Origin: Flavobacteriales bacterium UBA5871
GTDB taxonomy: Bacteria > Bacteroidota > Bacteroidia > Flavobacteriales_D > Crocinitomicaceae
DNA length: 5,829 bases
Direction: 5' to 3'
Assembly (NCBI GenBank): GCA_002432085.1
Contig: DJFN01000242.1
Location: 1 to 5,829 of the forward strand
The notes beneath the pieces are model-generated. The model saw only the letters and a program-made list of their open reading frames with translations. It did not search any database and was not told where the DNA came from. Positions 1 through 5,829 of this stretch are shown in pieces. Position 1 is the stretch's first letter. Each line of letters opens with the position of its first letter. The position numbers were made by a program, and so were the translations under genes.

Positions 1-1
1 C

Positions 2-517
2 GGCTATACCGTAACCGAATACGATGTTACGGAAGTTTCTCCGGCGTTTGCGAAAGTGCCGGGCGGTGATGCGAAAATTCGCCGCGTACTGCTTTCACAT
101 CCGGAGCCACGTAAAGGGCCGTTTGCCCGATTGCTCGGACCTACACAGATCGAGCTTATCCAGGCAACCGAGCGCACAGACGCCCGCAAGATCTTTGAAA
201 ACCGCTTCTGGGGCGACTGGGGCTTCATTCACCTTTGCTTCGATGTACAGGGAATGGATGCATTACAGGCTGAATGCGAAGCAAAAGGCTTTCCGTTCAC
301 CGTCGATTCGGGAAAAACGTTCGATATGGGCGAAGCCGGCGGCCGTTTCAGTTACATCGAAGATCCGGACGGAACATGGATCGAATTCGTTGAAACCCAT
401 AAAGTCCCGGTGATGAAAAAGCTGGGCTGGTACATTCACCTGAAGAACAAAAAACCGGGTGCTTACCTTCCGAACTGGATGCTGCGCGCCATGCGTTTCA
501 ACCGTGTGAAAGGGTAA
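2..517 (+). CDS. VOC (glyoxalase/bleomycin-resistance fold) family protein, 5' truncated
   Basis: The reading frame is open from base 2 to the TAA at 515-517 (171 codons). The upstream codons (YTVTEYDVTEV, then SPAFAKVPGGD) read as protein, so the GTG at 56 is internal and the true start lies left of the window. The visible part resembles the second half of a two-module VOC protein. His77 lies in a GFIHLCFDV strand, followed by FSYIEDPDGTWIEFVE with Glu128 and Glu131; in VOC enzymes the matching His and Glu positions usually bind the catalytic metal. An extension of about 35 residues follows (KKLGWYIHLKN, then LPNWMLRAMRFNRVKG), rich in Lys, Arg and Trp. VOC members include glyoxalase I, dioxygenases and resistance proteins, so the substrate cannot be named. 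No signal peptide can be judged because the N-terminus is missing. The fold assignment is fairly sure; the function is unknown. Confidence 0.8.
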   Translation, partial: GYTVTEYDVTEVSPAFAKVPGGDAKIRRVLLSHPEPRKGPFARLLGPTQIELIQATERTDARKIFENRFWGDWGFIHLCFDVQGMDALQAECEAKGFPFTVDSGKTFDMGEAGGRFSYIEDPDGTWIEFVETHKVPVMKKLGWYIHLKNKKPGAYLPNWMLRAMRFNRVKG

Positions 518-538
518 TTTACATCGCACTTCATTGAG

Positions 539-558
539 TAAAGGGTTGTTATCCTTTA
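539..558 (+). terminator. Small hairpin downstream of the VOC gene, possible weak terminator
   Basis: TAAAGG (539-544) and CCTTTA (553-558) form a perfect 6-bp stem around an 8-base loop, or 7 bp with a G-T wobble. It lies 21 bases after the VOC stop codon. No T-run follows, so it is not a canonical intrinsic terminator. Its position suggests transcript-end processing, but the stem is short and may be chance. Confidence 0.25.
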
Positions 559-591
559 GCCTGTCAGTCGGAAAGACCGTTAAAAAAATGC

Positions 592-599
592 TATATTTG
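592..599 (+). promoter_or_regulatory. Bacteroidota-type -7 promoter element for the lipoprotein gene
   Basis: TATATTTG is an exact match to TAnnTTTG, the -7 element read by Bacteroidota primary sigma factors. It ends 21 bases before the ATG at 621, which would give a transcription start near 606 and a leader of about 15 bases. No clear TTG-type -33 element is visible at the expected distance, around 566-575. It implies that the lipoprotein gene is transcribed independently of the VOC gene. Confidence 0.6.
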
Positions 600-620
600 G
601 GGTCTAACTAAATTGCGTAC

Positions 621-1703
621 ATGAAACTCATTCGCTTATTTCCATTCGTTGCGTTGTTGTCTGTTCTTTCGCTGACATCGTGCAATGAAGAGATCGATTT
701 CGCAGCCGATTACAAAAAAACAGCTGTTATTTATGGCTTGCTGAACCAGGCCGACAGCATTCATTACATCAAGATCACACGGGCTTTTGCGGGAAACAAC
801 AATGCGAATGAAGTCGCTCAGATTCCCGATTCGTGCTACTTCTCCGAAGTTACAGCAACCATTACCGAAGAAATCAACGGGCTCGTAATTCGCACGTGGG
901 AGCTCGACGATACGCTTCTGACCAACAAAAAGCCCGGCGCTTTTTACAATCCGGAACAGAAAGTCTATTACTTCAAAGCGACGCTTTTTCCGAACGCCAC
1001 CTACAAGCTTGACATCAATGTCAACAACGGCGAATTCCATGTTTACGGAGAAACCAGGCTGGTGAAAAACCTGAGCATCGTGTCGCCGCTGAGCCACGAG
1101 AGCTACACCTTCGCCAACTATAACGTTCCCGACGACGGCTACCGGAATACCGTTTTCAAAGTGTCACCCGGAACCGCGAAAGTGCTGGATTGCCGGATGG
1201 AAATCTTTTTCAACGAATACATCGGTGGTGTTCCAACAGAAAAGTCTTTCATGTGGAAGCTCGGTGAACAGAATGGCTTTGTCGCGGGAAGCAATCCAAT
1301 GTTTACCGCCGTTGGCGCCGTTTTTTACCAGCTGATGCAGCAAAATTGTACGGACAATCCGGCCATTCACAAACGCGAATTCAAGCGACTGAAGGTTTAC
1401 TTAACAGGCGGCTCGCAGGATCTGGCCACTTACCTGCTCGTCAACAAACCTTCTTCTTCCCTGGCGCAAAACAAGCCTTCGTTCACGAATCTGTCGGCGA
1501 CCGATGATGTGCATGTGATCGGACTGTTTGCCTCGCGTTACACCATTACACTGGAACGACAGGATTTTGTCAACCAGCCGCCGCATTTACGCGCCATCGA
1601 CGCCAATTCGACGCGCGAGCTGTGTATAGGTCCATCTACCGGAAACCTGTCGTTTTGCAGCGGTATTCCGCTCGACCAGTTTTCCAGCTTCTACTGTCAG
1701 TGA
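621..1703 (+). CDS. Outer-membrane/surface lipoprotein, DUF4249-like
   Basis: This 360-residue protein has a classical lipoprotein signal peptide: positive residues at 2-5, a hydrophobic core at 6-18, and a lipobox LTSC with Cys21 as the lipidated residue. Acidic residues directly after the Cys (CNEEID) resemble the Bacteroidota lipoprotein export signal that sends proteins to the outer leaflet, so surface exposure is plausible. The mature protein opens with AVIYGLLNQADSIHYIKITR (35-54), then a beta-rich region with ATITE and YKLDINV strands. This layout recalls DUF4249 lipoproteins, many of which occur near outer-membrane transporters, but none is visible here. A GLFASRY segment lies at 301-307. 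Six further cysteines (72, 191, 243, 335, 346, 359) could form disulfides; three lie in the last 26 residues. The ATG at 621 is the first start after an in-frame TAA at 609. No Shine-Dalgarno sequence is seen. The lipoprotein call is strong, the family call moderate, and the function unknown. Confidence 0.85.
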   Translation: MKLIRLFPFVALLSVLSLTSCNEEIDFAADYKKTAVIYGLLNQADSIHYIKITRAFAGNNNANEVAQIPDSCYFSEVTATITEEINGLVIRTWELDDTLLTNKKPGAFYNPEQKVYYFKATLFPNATYKLDINVNNGEFHVYGETRLVKNLSIVSPLSHESYTFANYNVPDDGYRNTVFKVSPGTAKVLDCRMEIFFNEYIGGVPTEKSFMWKLGEQNGFVAGSNPMFTAVGAVFYQLMQQNCTDNPAIHKREFKRLKVYLTGGSQDLATYLLVNKPSSSLAQNKPSFTNLSATDDVHVIGLFASRYTITLERQDFVNQPPHLRAIDANSTRELCIGPSTGNLSFCSGIPLDQFSSFYCQ

Positions 1704-1749
1704 TCGCAAAATCCAGGTGATAATCGCCCGCTTTGTAGCGAATCCTGCT

Positions 1750-1757
1750 TACCTTTA
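1750..1757 (+). promoter_or_regulatory. Possible -7 element directly before priA
   Basis: TACCTTTA matches TAnnTTTG at all specified positions except the last base. It ends only 5 bases before the priA ATG at 1763, so a start about 7 bases downstream would produce an almost leaderless mRNA. A TTTG lies at 1732-1735, but the 14-base spacer is shorter than usual. The alternative is that priA is read through from the lipoprotein gene, 59 bases upstream. Weak evidence. Confidence 0.25.
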
Positions 1758-1762
1758 TCGCC

Positions 1763-4243
1763 ATGAGCGAACGCCAGACGATCTTTGTGGATGTGATCAT
1801 TCCTGTCTCCATCAGCCAGGAATTCACCTACCGCGTTCCGTTTGAGCTGAATCCGCATGTGAAGCTGTTCACACGCGTGGTCGTTCCGCTGAAAGGCAAG
1901 CTTTATACGGCGCTCGTAACGCGCATTCACGAAGACATTCCGCAGCATTACCAGGCCCGGTACATCGAGCACATTCTCGACGACGAACCGCTGGTCACAG
2001 CTGTTCAATACCGCTTCTGGCGCTGGATCTCGGCTTATTATATGGCCCCGATCGGCGATGTGATGAACGCAGCTCTGCCGGCCAATTTCAAGCTTGCCAG
2101 CGAAACAAAGATCGTGCTGCATCCGGATTACGATCCCAAAGCCGTTTCGCTTGACGACCGTGAGTACATCATCGTGGAAGCGCTGGAAGTTCAGGAAGTT
2201 TTGACGTTGAAAGACATTGCCGGGATCGTCGGGATCAAGACCATTCAGCCGATCATCAAGAAGCTCATCGAGCGGCGCGTTGTGCTTTCGCAGGAAGAGA
2301 TCATGGGCAAATTCACCCCGAAAACAGCCATTTTCATTCAGCTGGAAGATTTGTTCGCGAATGACGAAGCTTTACAGGACGTTCTCGCGGAAATGACAGC
2401 CAAAAAAGCCTTGCAGAAACAGGAACATGCGCTCATTCTGCTCTTGCAGGAAGGCGGCTACAATGGCACCGAAAGCGTTCCGGTCTTGCGCAAAACGCTG
2501 GAAGAAAAAGGTGTTTCCATCGCGGCGCTGAATACGCTGGAGAAAAAGGGAATCATTCGTTCTGAGCGCATCGAAATATCGCGTTTGCAAGCCAATGGCA
2601 ATGCAGGGTTTTCGTTTCCTGTCTTGTCAGAACATCAGCAAGCGGCACTGGATTCCATCCGGAAGCAATTCGAAGAAAAAGATACCGTCTTATTACAAGG
2701 TATTACCGGCTCGGGGAAAACGGAGCTTTATATTCACCTCATCCGCGAAGCGCTCGAGAAAGGCAAACAGGTATTGTTCCTTGTGCCCGAAATTGCGCTG
2801 ACAACACAGCTCATTCAGCGGCTTTCGGCTTATTTCGGTGAGCAGATCGGGGTTTATCATTCGCGCTTCAATAACAACGAGCGCGTCGAGATCTGGCAGA
2901 AAGTGCTGGCAAACGATCCGCGACATTACCGTATTGTGGTGGGCGCACGTTCGTCCGTTTTCCTACCGTTTCGTGACCTTGGGCTCGTGATCGTGGATGA
3001 AGAGCACGAAGGAACTTACAAGCAACAGGATCCGGCGCCGCGCTACAATGGCCGCGATGCTGCTTTGGTGCTGGCTGCGCTCTTCAAGACCAAAACGCTG
3101 CTCGGAAGCGCCACACCGGCTATCGAAACGTTCAGGAACGTTCGCGAACAGAAATACGGCCACGCTTTATTGACCGAGCGCTACAGCACCGTTCAGCTAC
3201 CCGAGATCTGCTGCGCGGATATGAAGAAAGAACGCATGCAGAAGACCGTTAACGGACATTTCTCGGCGTTCCTGCTGGAAGAAATGAAAGCGGCGCTGGA
3301 ACGGAAAGAACAAGTCATTCTTTTCCAGAATCGTCGCGGATATACGCCGTTATGGGCCTGCGAGCTCTGCGGCTACAGCCCGAATTGTGTGAACTGCGAC
3401 ACTACACTGACTTATCACAAACAATCCAACCTGCTGAAATGCCATCATTGCAGCTACCACATGCCACCGATCGGAACGTGTCCGGCTTGTGGAAGCAATC
3501 GCTTGAAAATGCTGGGCTTCGGGACGGAAAAGATCGAAGACGATCTGTCGCTATTGATGCCGGAAGTGCGCGTGGCGCGTATGGATTACGATTCGACGCG
3601 TTCGAAGAACAGTTATCAGCAATTGATCAGCGATTTTGAATCACGCGCGGTCGATGTGCTGATTGGAACGCAAATGATCGCCAAAGGACTCGATTTCGAC
3701 CACGTAGGCCTTGTCGGTATTCTCGATGCCGATCTGATGCTCAATAAAACCGATTTCCGGGCATTCGAGCATGCTTTCCAGCTGATGAGTCAGGTTGCGG
3801 GTCGCGCCGGACGAAGAGAAAAACGCGGAAAAGTGATCATTCAGACCGGCCAGCCCGATCATTGGGTGATCCGGAAAGTGATCGAGCACGATTACGATGG
3901 ATTTGCCTTGAATGAAATCGTGGAACGGCGCAATTTTTTCTATCCGCCGTTTTACAAGCTGATTGTTTTCACTATCAAACACAAGGACCAGAATCTGGTG
4001 AATGAAGCCGCACACGCGTTCGGACAGCAATTAAAAGCCGTCTTTCATGAGCGCGTATTAGGCCCGGAATTCCCACCGATTGCGAGAATCCAGAACTATT
4101 ACTTAAAAGAGATCATGCTGAAAGTGGAACAGCAAGCTCCACAGCATAAAGTCAAGGAACGCCTGCACGAATTAACGGATCAATTCTACAGCGTTCCTCG
4201 CTTTAAACCTGTCCGATTGATTGTGGATGTCGATCCCGTCTAA
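1763..4243 (+). CDS. priA: Primosomal replication-restart helicase PriA
   Basis: PriA is a 3'-5' superfamily 2 DNA helicase that recognises stalled or repaired forks and reloads the replicative helicase. This 826-residue protein appears complete and is somewhat longer than E. coli PriA (732). The N-terminal DNA-binding region begins [19 protein letters not shown] (residues 8-26). Helicase motifs follow: Walker A GITGSGKT (313-320, Lys319), VPEIALTTQ (341-349), GARSS (394-398), the DEAH-box variant DEEH (412-415), GSATP (447-451), NRRGY (523-527), GTQMIAKG (635-642) and QVAGRAGR (677-684, arginine finger region). Eight zinc-binding cysteines lie at 533, 536, 542, 545, 560, 563, 573 and 576, with spacing identical to the two zinc sites of E. 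coli PriA. The C-terminus ends VDVDPV, as usual for the family. ATG 1763 is the first start after an in-frame TAG at 1736. The stop codon overlaps that of the convergent rpoD. All key residues are present, so it should be active. Confidence 0.98.
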   Translation: MSERQTIFVDVIIPVSISQEFTYRVPFELNPHVKLFTRVVVPLKGKLYTALVTRIHEDIPQHYQARYIEHILDDEPLVTAVQYRFWRWISAYYMAPIGDVMNAALPANFKLASETKIVLHPDYDPKAVSLDDREYIIVEALEVQEVLTLKDIAGIVGIKTIQPIIKKLIERRVVLSQEEIMGKFTPKTAIFIQLEDLFANDEALQDVLAEMTAKKALQKQEHALILLLQEGGYNGTESVPVLRKTLEEKGVSIAALNTLEKKGIIRSERIEISRLQANGNAGFSFPVLSEHQQAALDSIRKQFEEKDTVLLQGITGSGKTELYIHLIREALEKGKQVLFLVPEIALTTQLIQRLSAYFGEQIGVYHSRFNNNERVEIWQKVLANDPRHYRIVVGARSSVFLPFRDLGLVIVDEEHEGTYKQQDPAPRYNGRDAALVLAALFKTKTLLGSATPAIETFRNVREQKYGHALLTERYSTVQLPEICCADMKKERMQKTVNGHFSAFLLEEMKAALERKEQVILFQNRRGYTPLWACELCGYSPNCVNCDTTLTYHKQSNLLKCHHCSYHMPPIGTCPACGSNRLKMLGFGTEKIEDDLSLLMPEVRVARMDYDSTRSKNSYQQLISDFESRAVDVLIGTQMIAKGLDFDHVGLVGILDADLMLNKTDFRAFEHAFQLMSQVAGRAGRREKRGKVIIQTGQPDHWVIRKVIEHDYDGFALNEIVERRNFFYPPFYKLIVFTIKHKDQNLVNEAAHAFGQQLKAVFHERVLGPEFPPIARIQNYYLKEIMLKVEQQAPQHKVKERLHELTDQFYSVPRFKPVRLIVDVDPV

Positions 4244-5109
4244 CCAAGGTATGTCTTGAGCATCCGGCTGCGGGACGTGTGTTTCAATCTACGGATCGCT
4301 TTTTCTTTGATCTGACGAACGCGTTCGCGGGTCAGGTCAAACAAATCACCAATTTCTTCCAATGTGAGCGGATGTTTGCCACCCAGCCCGTAATACAGTC
4401 GCACCACATCGCCTTCTCTTCCTGTAAGCGTAGCGAGTGAGCGATCGATATCTTTCCGGAGCGATTCCTTGTAAAGGTCCATTTCAGGACTTGGCAGGGC
4501 ATCGTTCGGCAATACGTCATACATGCTTGAAGACGACTCGTCTCCTTCCACCAGCGGCGCGTCCATTGAAACGTGGCGGCCGGTGTTGGCCAGCGACTGG
4601 CGCACTTCTTCCGTGGAGCATTCCAGGAATTCGGCCAGCTCATCGGCCGAAGGCGGACGTTCGTACAATTGCTCGAGCTCGCTGTAGGCACGGTTGATCT
4701 TGTTGATCGTACCGATCTTGTTTAGCGGCAGACGCACAATACGCGCCTGTTCTGCGAGCGCCTGCAGGATCGACTGACGGATCCACCAGACGGCGTATGA
4801 AATAAACTTAAATCCTCTTGTTTCATCGAAGCGTTCGGCGGCCTTGATCAAACCGAGGTTGCCTTCATTGATCAGATCGGGAAGGGAAAGCCCCTGGTTC
4901 TGGTACTGCTTCGAAACGGATACAACGAACCTTAAATTGGCTTTTGTAAGGCGTTCCAGCGCGCGTTTGTCTCCTTGTCGAATCCGGCGGGCCAGTTCCA
5001 CCTCTTCTTCAGCTGAGATTAATTCTACGCGGCCAATTTCCTGCAGGTATTTGTCCAGTGATGCGGTTTCCCTGTTCGTGACCTGTTTGACGATTTTTAA
5101 TTGTCTCAT
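4240..5109 (-). CDS. rpoD: RNA polymerase primary (housekeeping) sigma factor, Bacteroidota RpoD/SigA type
   Basis: This 289-residue sigma-70 protein directs RNA polymerase core to housekeeping promoters. Region 1.2 is at about 17-50 ([20 protein letters not shown]). Region 2 spans about 54-128 and includes the core-binding [13 protein letters not shown] (78-90) and the -10 melting/recognition segment [14 protein letters not shown] with Trp108, Trp109 and Gln112. Region 3 is about 129-178. The 3.2 finger contains HVSMDAP (179-185) and an acidic, Ser-rich stretch EGDESSSS. Region 4.2 is a helix-turn-helix, [20 protein letters not shown] (248-267). There is no region 1.1 and no large non-conserved insertion, which together with the MRQLKI start and the YLG C-terminus is the hallmark of the Bacteroidota primary sigma, which reads TTG/TAnnTTTG promoters. 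Alternative group 2 to 4 sigmas are unlikely given the full set of primary-sigma motifs. The start is fixed by the family N-terminus. The gene is divergent from the phosphatase gene and converges on priA. Confidence 0.96.
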   Translation of the reverse strand: MRQLKIVKQVTNRETASLDKYLQEIGRVELISAEEEVELARRIRQGDKRALERLTKANLRFVVSVSKQYQNQGLSLPDLINEGNLGLIKAAERFDETRGFKFISYAVWWIRQSILQALAEQARIVRLPLNKIGTINKINRAYSELEQLYERPPSADELAEFLECSTEEVRQSLANTGRHVSMDAPLVEGDESSSSMYDVLPNDALPSPEMDLYKESLRKDIDRSLATLTGREGDVVRLYYGLGGKHPLTLEEIGDLFDLTRERVRQIKEKAIRRLKHTSRSRMLKTYLG

Positions 5110-5140
5110 AGCTCTACTCGTTGGTGTGGTGTGTTACCCA

Positions 5141-5148
5141 TAAATGTA
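5141..5148 (-). promoter_or_regulatory. Possible -7 element for rpoD
   Basis: Read on the minus strand this is TACATTTA, one mismatch (final base) from TAnnTTTG. It ends 31 bases before the rpoD ATG, predicting a leader of about 25 bases. No TTG-type -33 element is visible upstream of it. No exact TAnnTTTG occurs on the minus strand elsewhere in the gap, so this is only the best available candidate. Confidence 0.3.
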
Positions 5149-5186
5149 ACGTTTAAATGATGCTCGTAGTTGTGAAGGTTGGACTT

Positions 5187-5213
5187 AAAAACTGTTAAAT
5201 GAGCATTTAACAG
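5187..5213 (-). repeat. Perfect 22-base palindrome followed by a T-run on the minus strand
   Basis: Arms CTGTTAAATG (5192-5201) and CATTTAACAG (5204-5213) are perfect reverse complements separated by only AG (5202-5203). Read toward rpoD on the minus strand, the hairpin is followed immediately by TTTTT (5191-5187), the layout of an intrinsic terminator, although the stem is AT-rich with three G-C pairs and the tiny loop would have to open. It lies 82 bases upstream of the rpoD start. It may be a dimeric-regulator operator, an attenuator in a long rpoD leader, or a terminator for leftward transcripts. The symmetry is certain; the role is not. Confidence 0.6.
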
Positions 5214-5312
5214 CTTGGATCGGGACAAACAGGCATTTCGGACGAGCATTTTTGCGCTTCAATGGAAATGTTGGCTGTTCAAACTACAATCGGGTGTTGG
5301 AGAACACTTTTT

Positions 5313-5336
5313 TTAATCTGTTTTAACTACTCTTAA
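5313..5336. repeat. Three TTAA motifs at exact 10-base spacing
   Basis: TTAA occurs at 5313-5316, 5323-5326 and 5333-5336, each 10 bases apart, within TTTTAATCTG, TTTTAACTAC and TCTTAACTTT. This is one helical turn per repeat and lies 80 to 103 bases upstream of the phosphatase -7 element. It could bend DNA or form a protein-binding face, but AT-rich sequence can produce such spacing by chance. Confidence 0.35.
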
Positions 5337-5415
5337 CTTTTGTAAATGAATTGATTATGAATTTACCAGACACATCTTTCGTCACCGCAGGCTTCCTCCA
5401 TCCTGCTGAAGATCG

Positions 5416-5423
5416 TATCTTTG
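5416..5423 (+). promoter_or_regulatory. Bacteroidota-type -7 promoter element for the phosphatase gene
   Basis: TATCTTTG matches TAnnTTTG exactly and is followed by CA, as is common at such promoters. It ends 19 bases before the proposed TTG start at 5443, giving a transcription start near 5430 and a short leader. A partial -33 match (CTTC, 5392-5395) lies about 20 bases upstream. The distance to the start codon is close to that of the lipoprotein promoter at 592-599. Confidence 0.65.
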
Positions 5424-5442
5424 CAACCATAATCAGGATACC

Positions 5443-5829
5443 TTGGAAAGTAACAAGCTGAATGTATTAATGGTCTGCCTCGGAAACATTTGCCGTTCAC
5501 CGATGGCCGATGGCTGGCTTCGTCATAAAATTCAGGAACGTGGTCTGTCGGTCACTGTCGATTCGGCCGGAACCGCGAACTACCATGTGGGCGCTGCACC
5601 CGATTCGCGTATGCGGAAATGGTCGAAGACCTACGGTGTGGATATCGATGGGTTGCGCGCACGACAATTCACTGTGACTGATTTTGATCGTTACGACCGC
5701 ATATTCGTCATGGACCTGAGCAATCGTGATAATGTACTGCGCCTGGCGCGCCACGATGAAGACCGCAAGAAGGTATCGCTTTACCTCGATGAACTGTATC
5801 CCGGTGAAAGCCGCGAAGTACCGGATCCC
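5443..5829 (+). CDS. Low-molecular-weight protein-tyrosine-phosphatase, 3' truncated
   Basis: Cytoplasmic phosphatases of this family remove phosphate from protein tyrosine (in some bacteria arginine) through a cysteinyl-phosphate intermediate. The first 129 residues are present. The P-loop CLGNICRS (12-19) contains the CX5R signature, with nucleophile Cys12, Arg18 and a neighbouring Cys17 that in family members protects the nucleophile from oxidation. DSAGT (40-44), a family-typical strand, follows, then DRIFVMDLSN (85-94). The last complete codons read VPDP (126-129); Asp128 is the expected general acid. The window ends there, so roughly the last 20 to 30 residues are missing. I place the start at TTG 5443, giving MESNKLNVLMVCLGN; the ATG at 5470 would remove the first beta strand that precedes the P-loop. 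The frame is closed upstream by TGA at 5407. A short AGGA lies 4 bases before the TTG. No tyrosine kinase or capsule gene is visible, so the substrate is unknown. Confidence 0.92.
   Translation, partial: MESNKLNVLMVCLGNICRSPMADGWLRHKIQERGLSVTVDSAGTANYHVGAAPDSRMRKWSKTYGVDIDGLRARQFTVTDFDRYDRIFVMDLSNRDNVLRLARHDEDRKKVSLYLDELYPGESREVPDP

Larger units (their letters stand above)
5110..5442. other. Divergent intergenic region between rpoD and the phosphatase gene
   Basis: This 333-base region separates rpoD (leftward) from the phosphatase (rightward), so it must hold the control signals of both. No credible coding frame, tRNA or CRISPR repeat is seen. It contains a weak minus-strand -7 candidate (5141-5148), a perfect palindrome followed on the minus strand by a T-run (5187-5213), an AT-rich block with phased TTAA motifs (about 5305-5345), a 6-bp interrupted dyad GTAAAT/ATTTAC (5342-5347 and 5361-5366), and a strong plus-strand -7 element (5416-5423). 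The region is clearly richer in A and T than the genes on either side. Confidence 0.8.

Noticed and set aside
56..517. Complete 153-residue gene starting at GTG 56
   Set aside because: The same frame is open to the window edge and encodes plausible protein upstream, so the GTG is an internal valine codon.
569..579. CGG-AAAGA-CCG mini-hairpin
   Set aside because: The stem has only 3 bp and no T-run follows on the transcribed strand.
636..1097. 153-codon open frame on the minus strand
   Set aside because: It lies wholly inside the lipoprotein gene, with no family features and no promoter; it is a shadow of the real frame.
3641..4030. 129-codon open frame on the minus strand
   Set aside because: It lies within conserved priA helicase motifs V and VI on the other strand and has no recognisable protein features.
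4844..5143. 99-codon open frame on the plus strand
   Set aside because: It is antisense to rpoD conserved regions 1.2 to 2; the hydrophobic C-terminus is not enough to support a gene.
5201..5251. Direct repeat GAGCATTT at 5201-5208 and 5244-5251
   Set aside because: An 8-base repeat in AT-rich DNA is easily chance; the first copy is largely explained by the palindrome, and flanking bases do not match.
5497..5754. 85-codon open frame on the minus strand
   Set aside because: It is antisense to the phosphatase coding sequence, which has clear catalytic motifs.
1..5829. Mobile elements, CRISPR arrays, tRNA or rRNA genes, toxin-antitoxin or phage genes
   Set aside because: No terminal inverted repeats, spaced repeats, cloverleaf-like sequences or matching protein motifs were seen on either strand; the window is ordinary chromosome.

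Overview
The window looks like an ordinary stretch of chromosome from a member of the Bacteroidota. Three things support this. The minus-strand sigma factor is a short primary sigma of about 290 residues, starting MRQLKI and lacking region 1.1, which is the Bacteroidota type. Two intergenic sites match the Bacteroidota -7 promoter element TAnnTTTG exactly. No gene has a convincing Shine-Dalgarno sequence, and one gene encodes a Cys-Asn-Glu-Glu lipoprotein typical of this phylum. Base composition is moderate and even across the window, with no visible sign of recent transfer. A genus cannot be assigned from this sequence alone.

Layout, left to right: (1) the 3' part of a VOC/glyoxalase-fold protein gene, open to the left edge, ending at 517; (2) a 103-base gap with a small hairpin and a TATATTTG promoter element; (3) an outer-membrane or surface lipoprotein gene, DUF4249-like, 621-1703; (4) after 59 bases, priA, the replication-restart helicase, 1763-4243; (5) rpoD, the primary sigma factor, on the minus strand at 4240-5109, converging on priA so tightly that the two stop codons share the tetramer CTAA; (6) a 333-base divergent intergenic region with a perfect 22-base palindrome followed by a T-run on the minus strand, 10-base-phased TTAA motifs and a second TAnnTTTG element (TATCTTTG); (7) the 5' part of a low-molecular-weight protein-tyrosine-phosphatase gene that most likely starts at TTG 5443 and runs off the right edge.

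The genes do not form one pathway. PriA (replication restart) and RpoD (housekeeping transcription) are core housekeeping functions. The phosphatase and the VOC protein are accessory enzymes with unassigned substrates, and the lipoprotein is an uncharacterised envelope protein. I found no new multi-gene system. The features most worth a second look are non-coding: the palindrome/terminator-like element upstream of rpoD, the stop-codon overlap of priA and rpoD, and the TTG start of the phosphatase.
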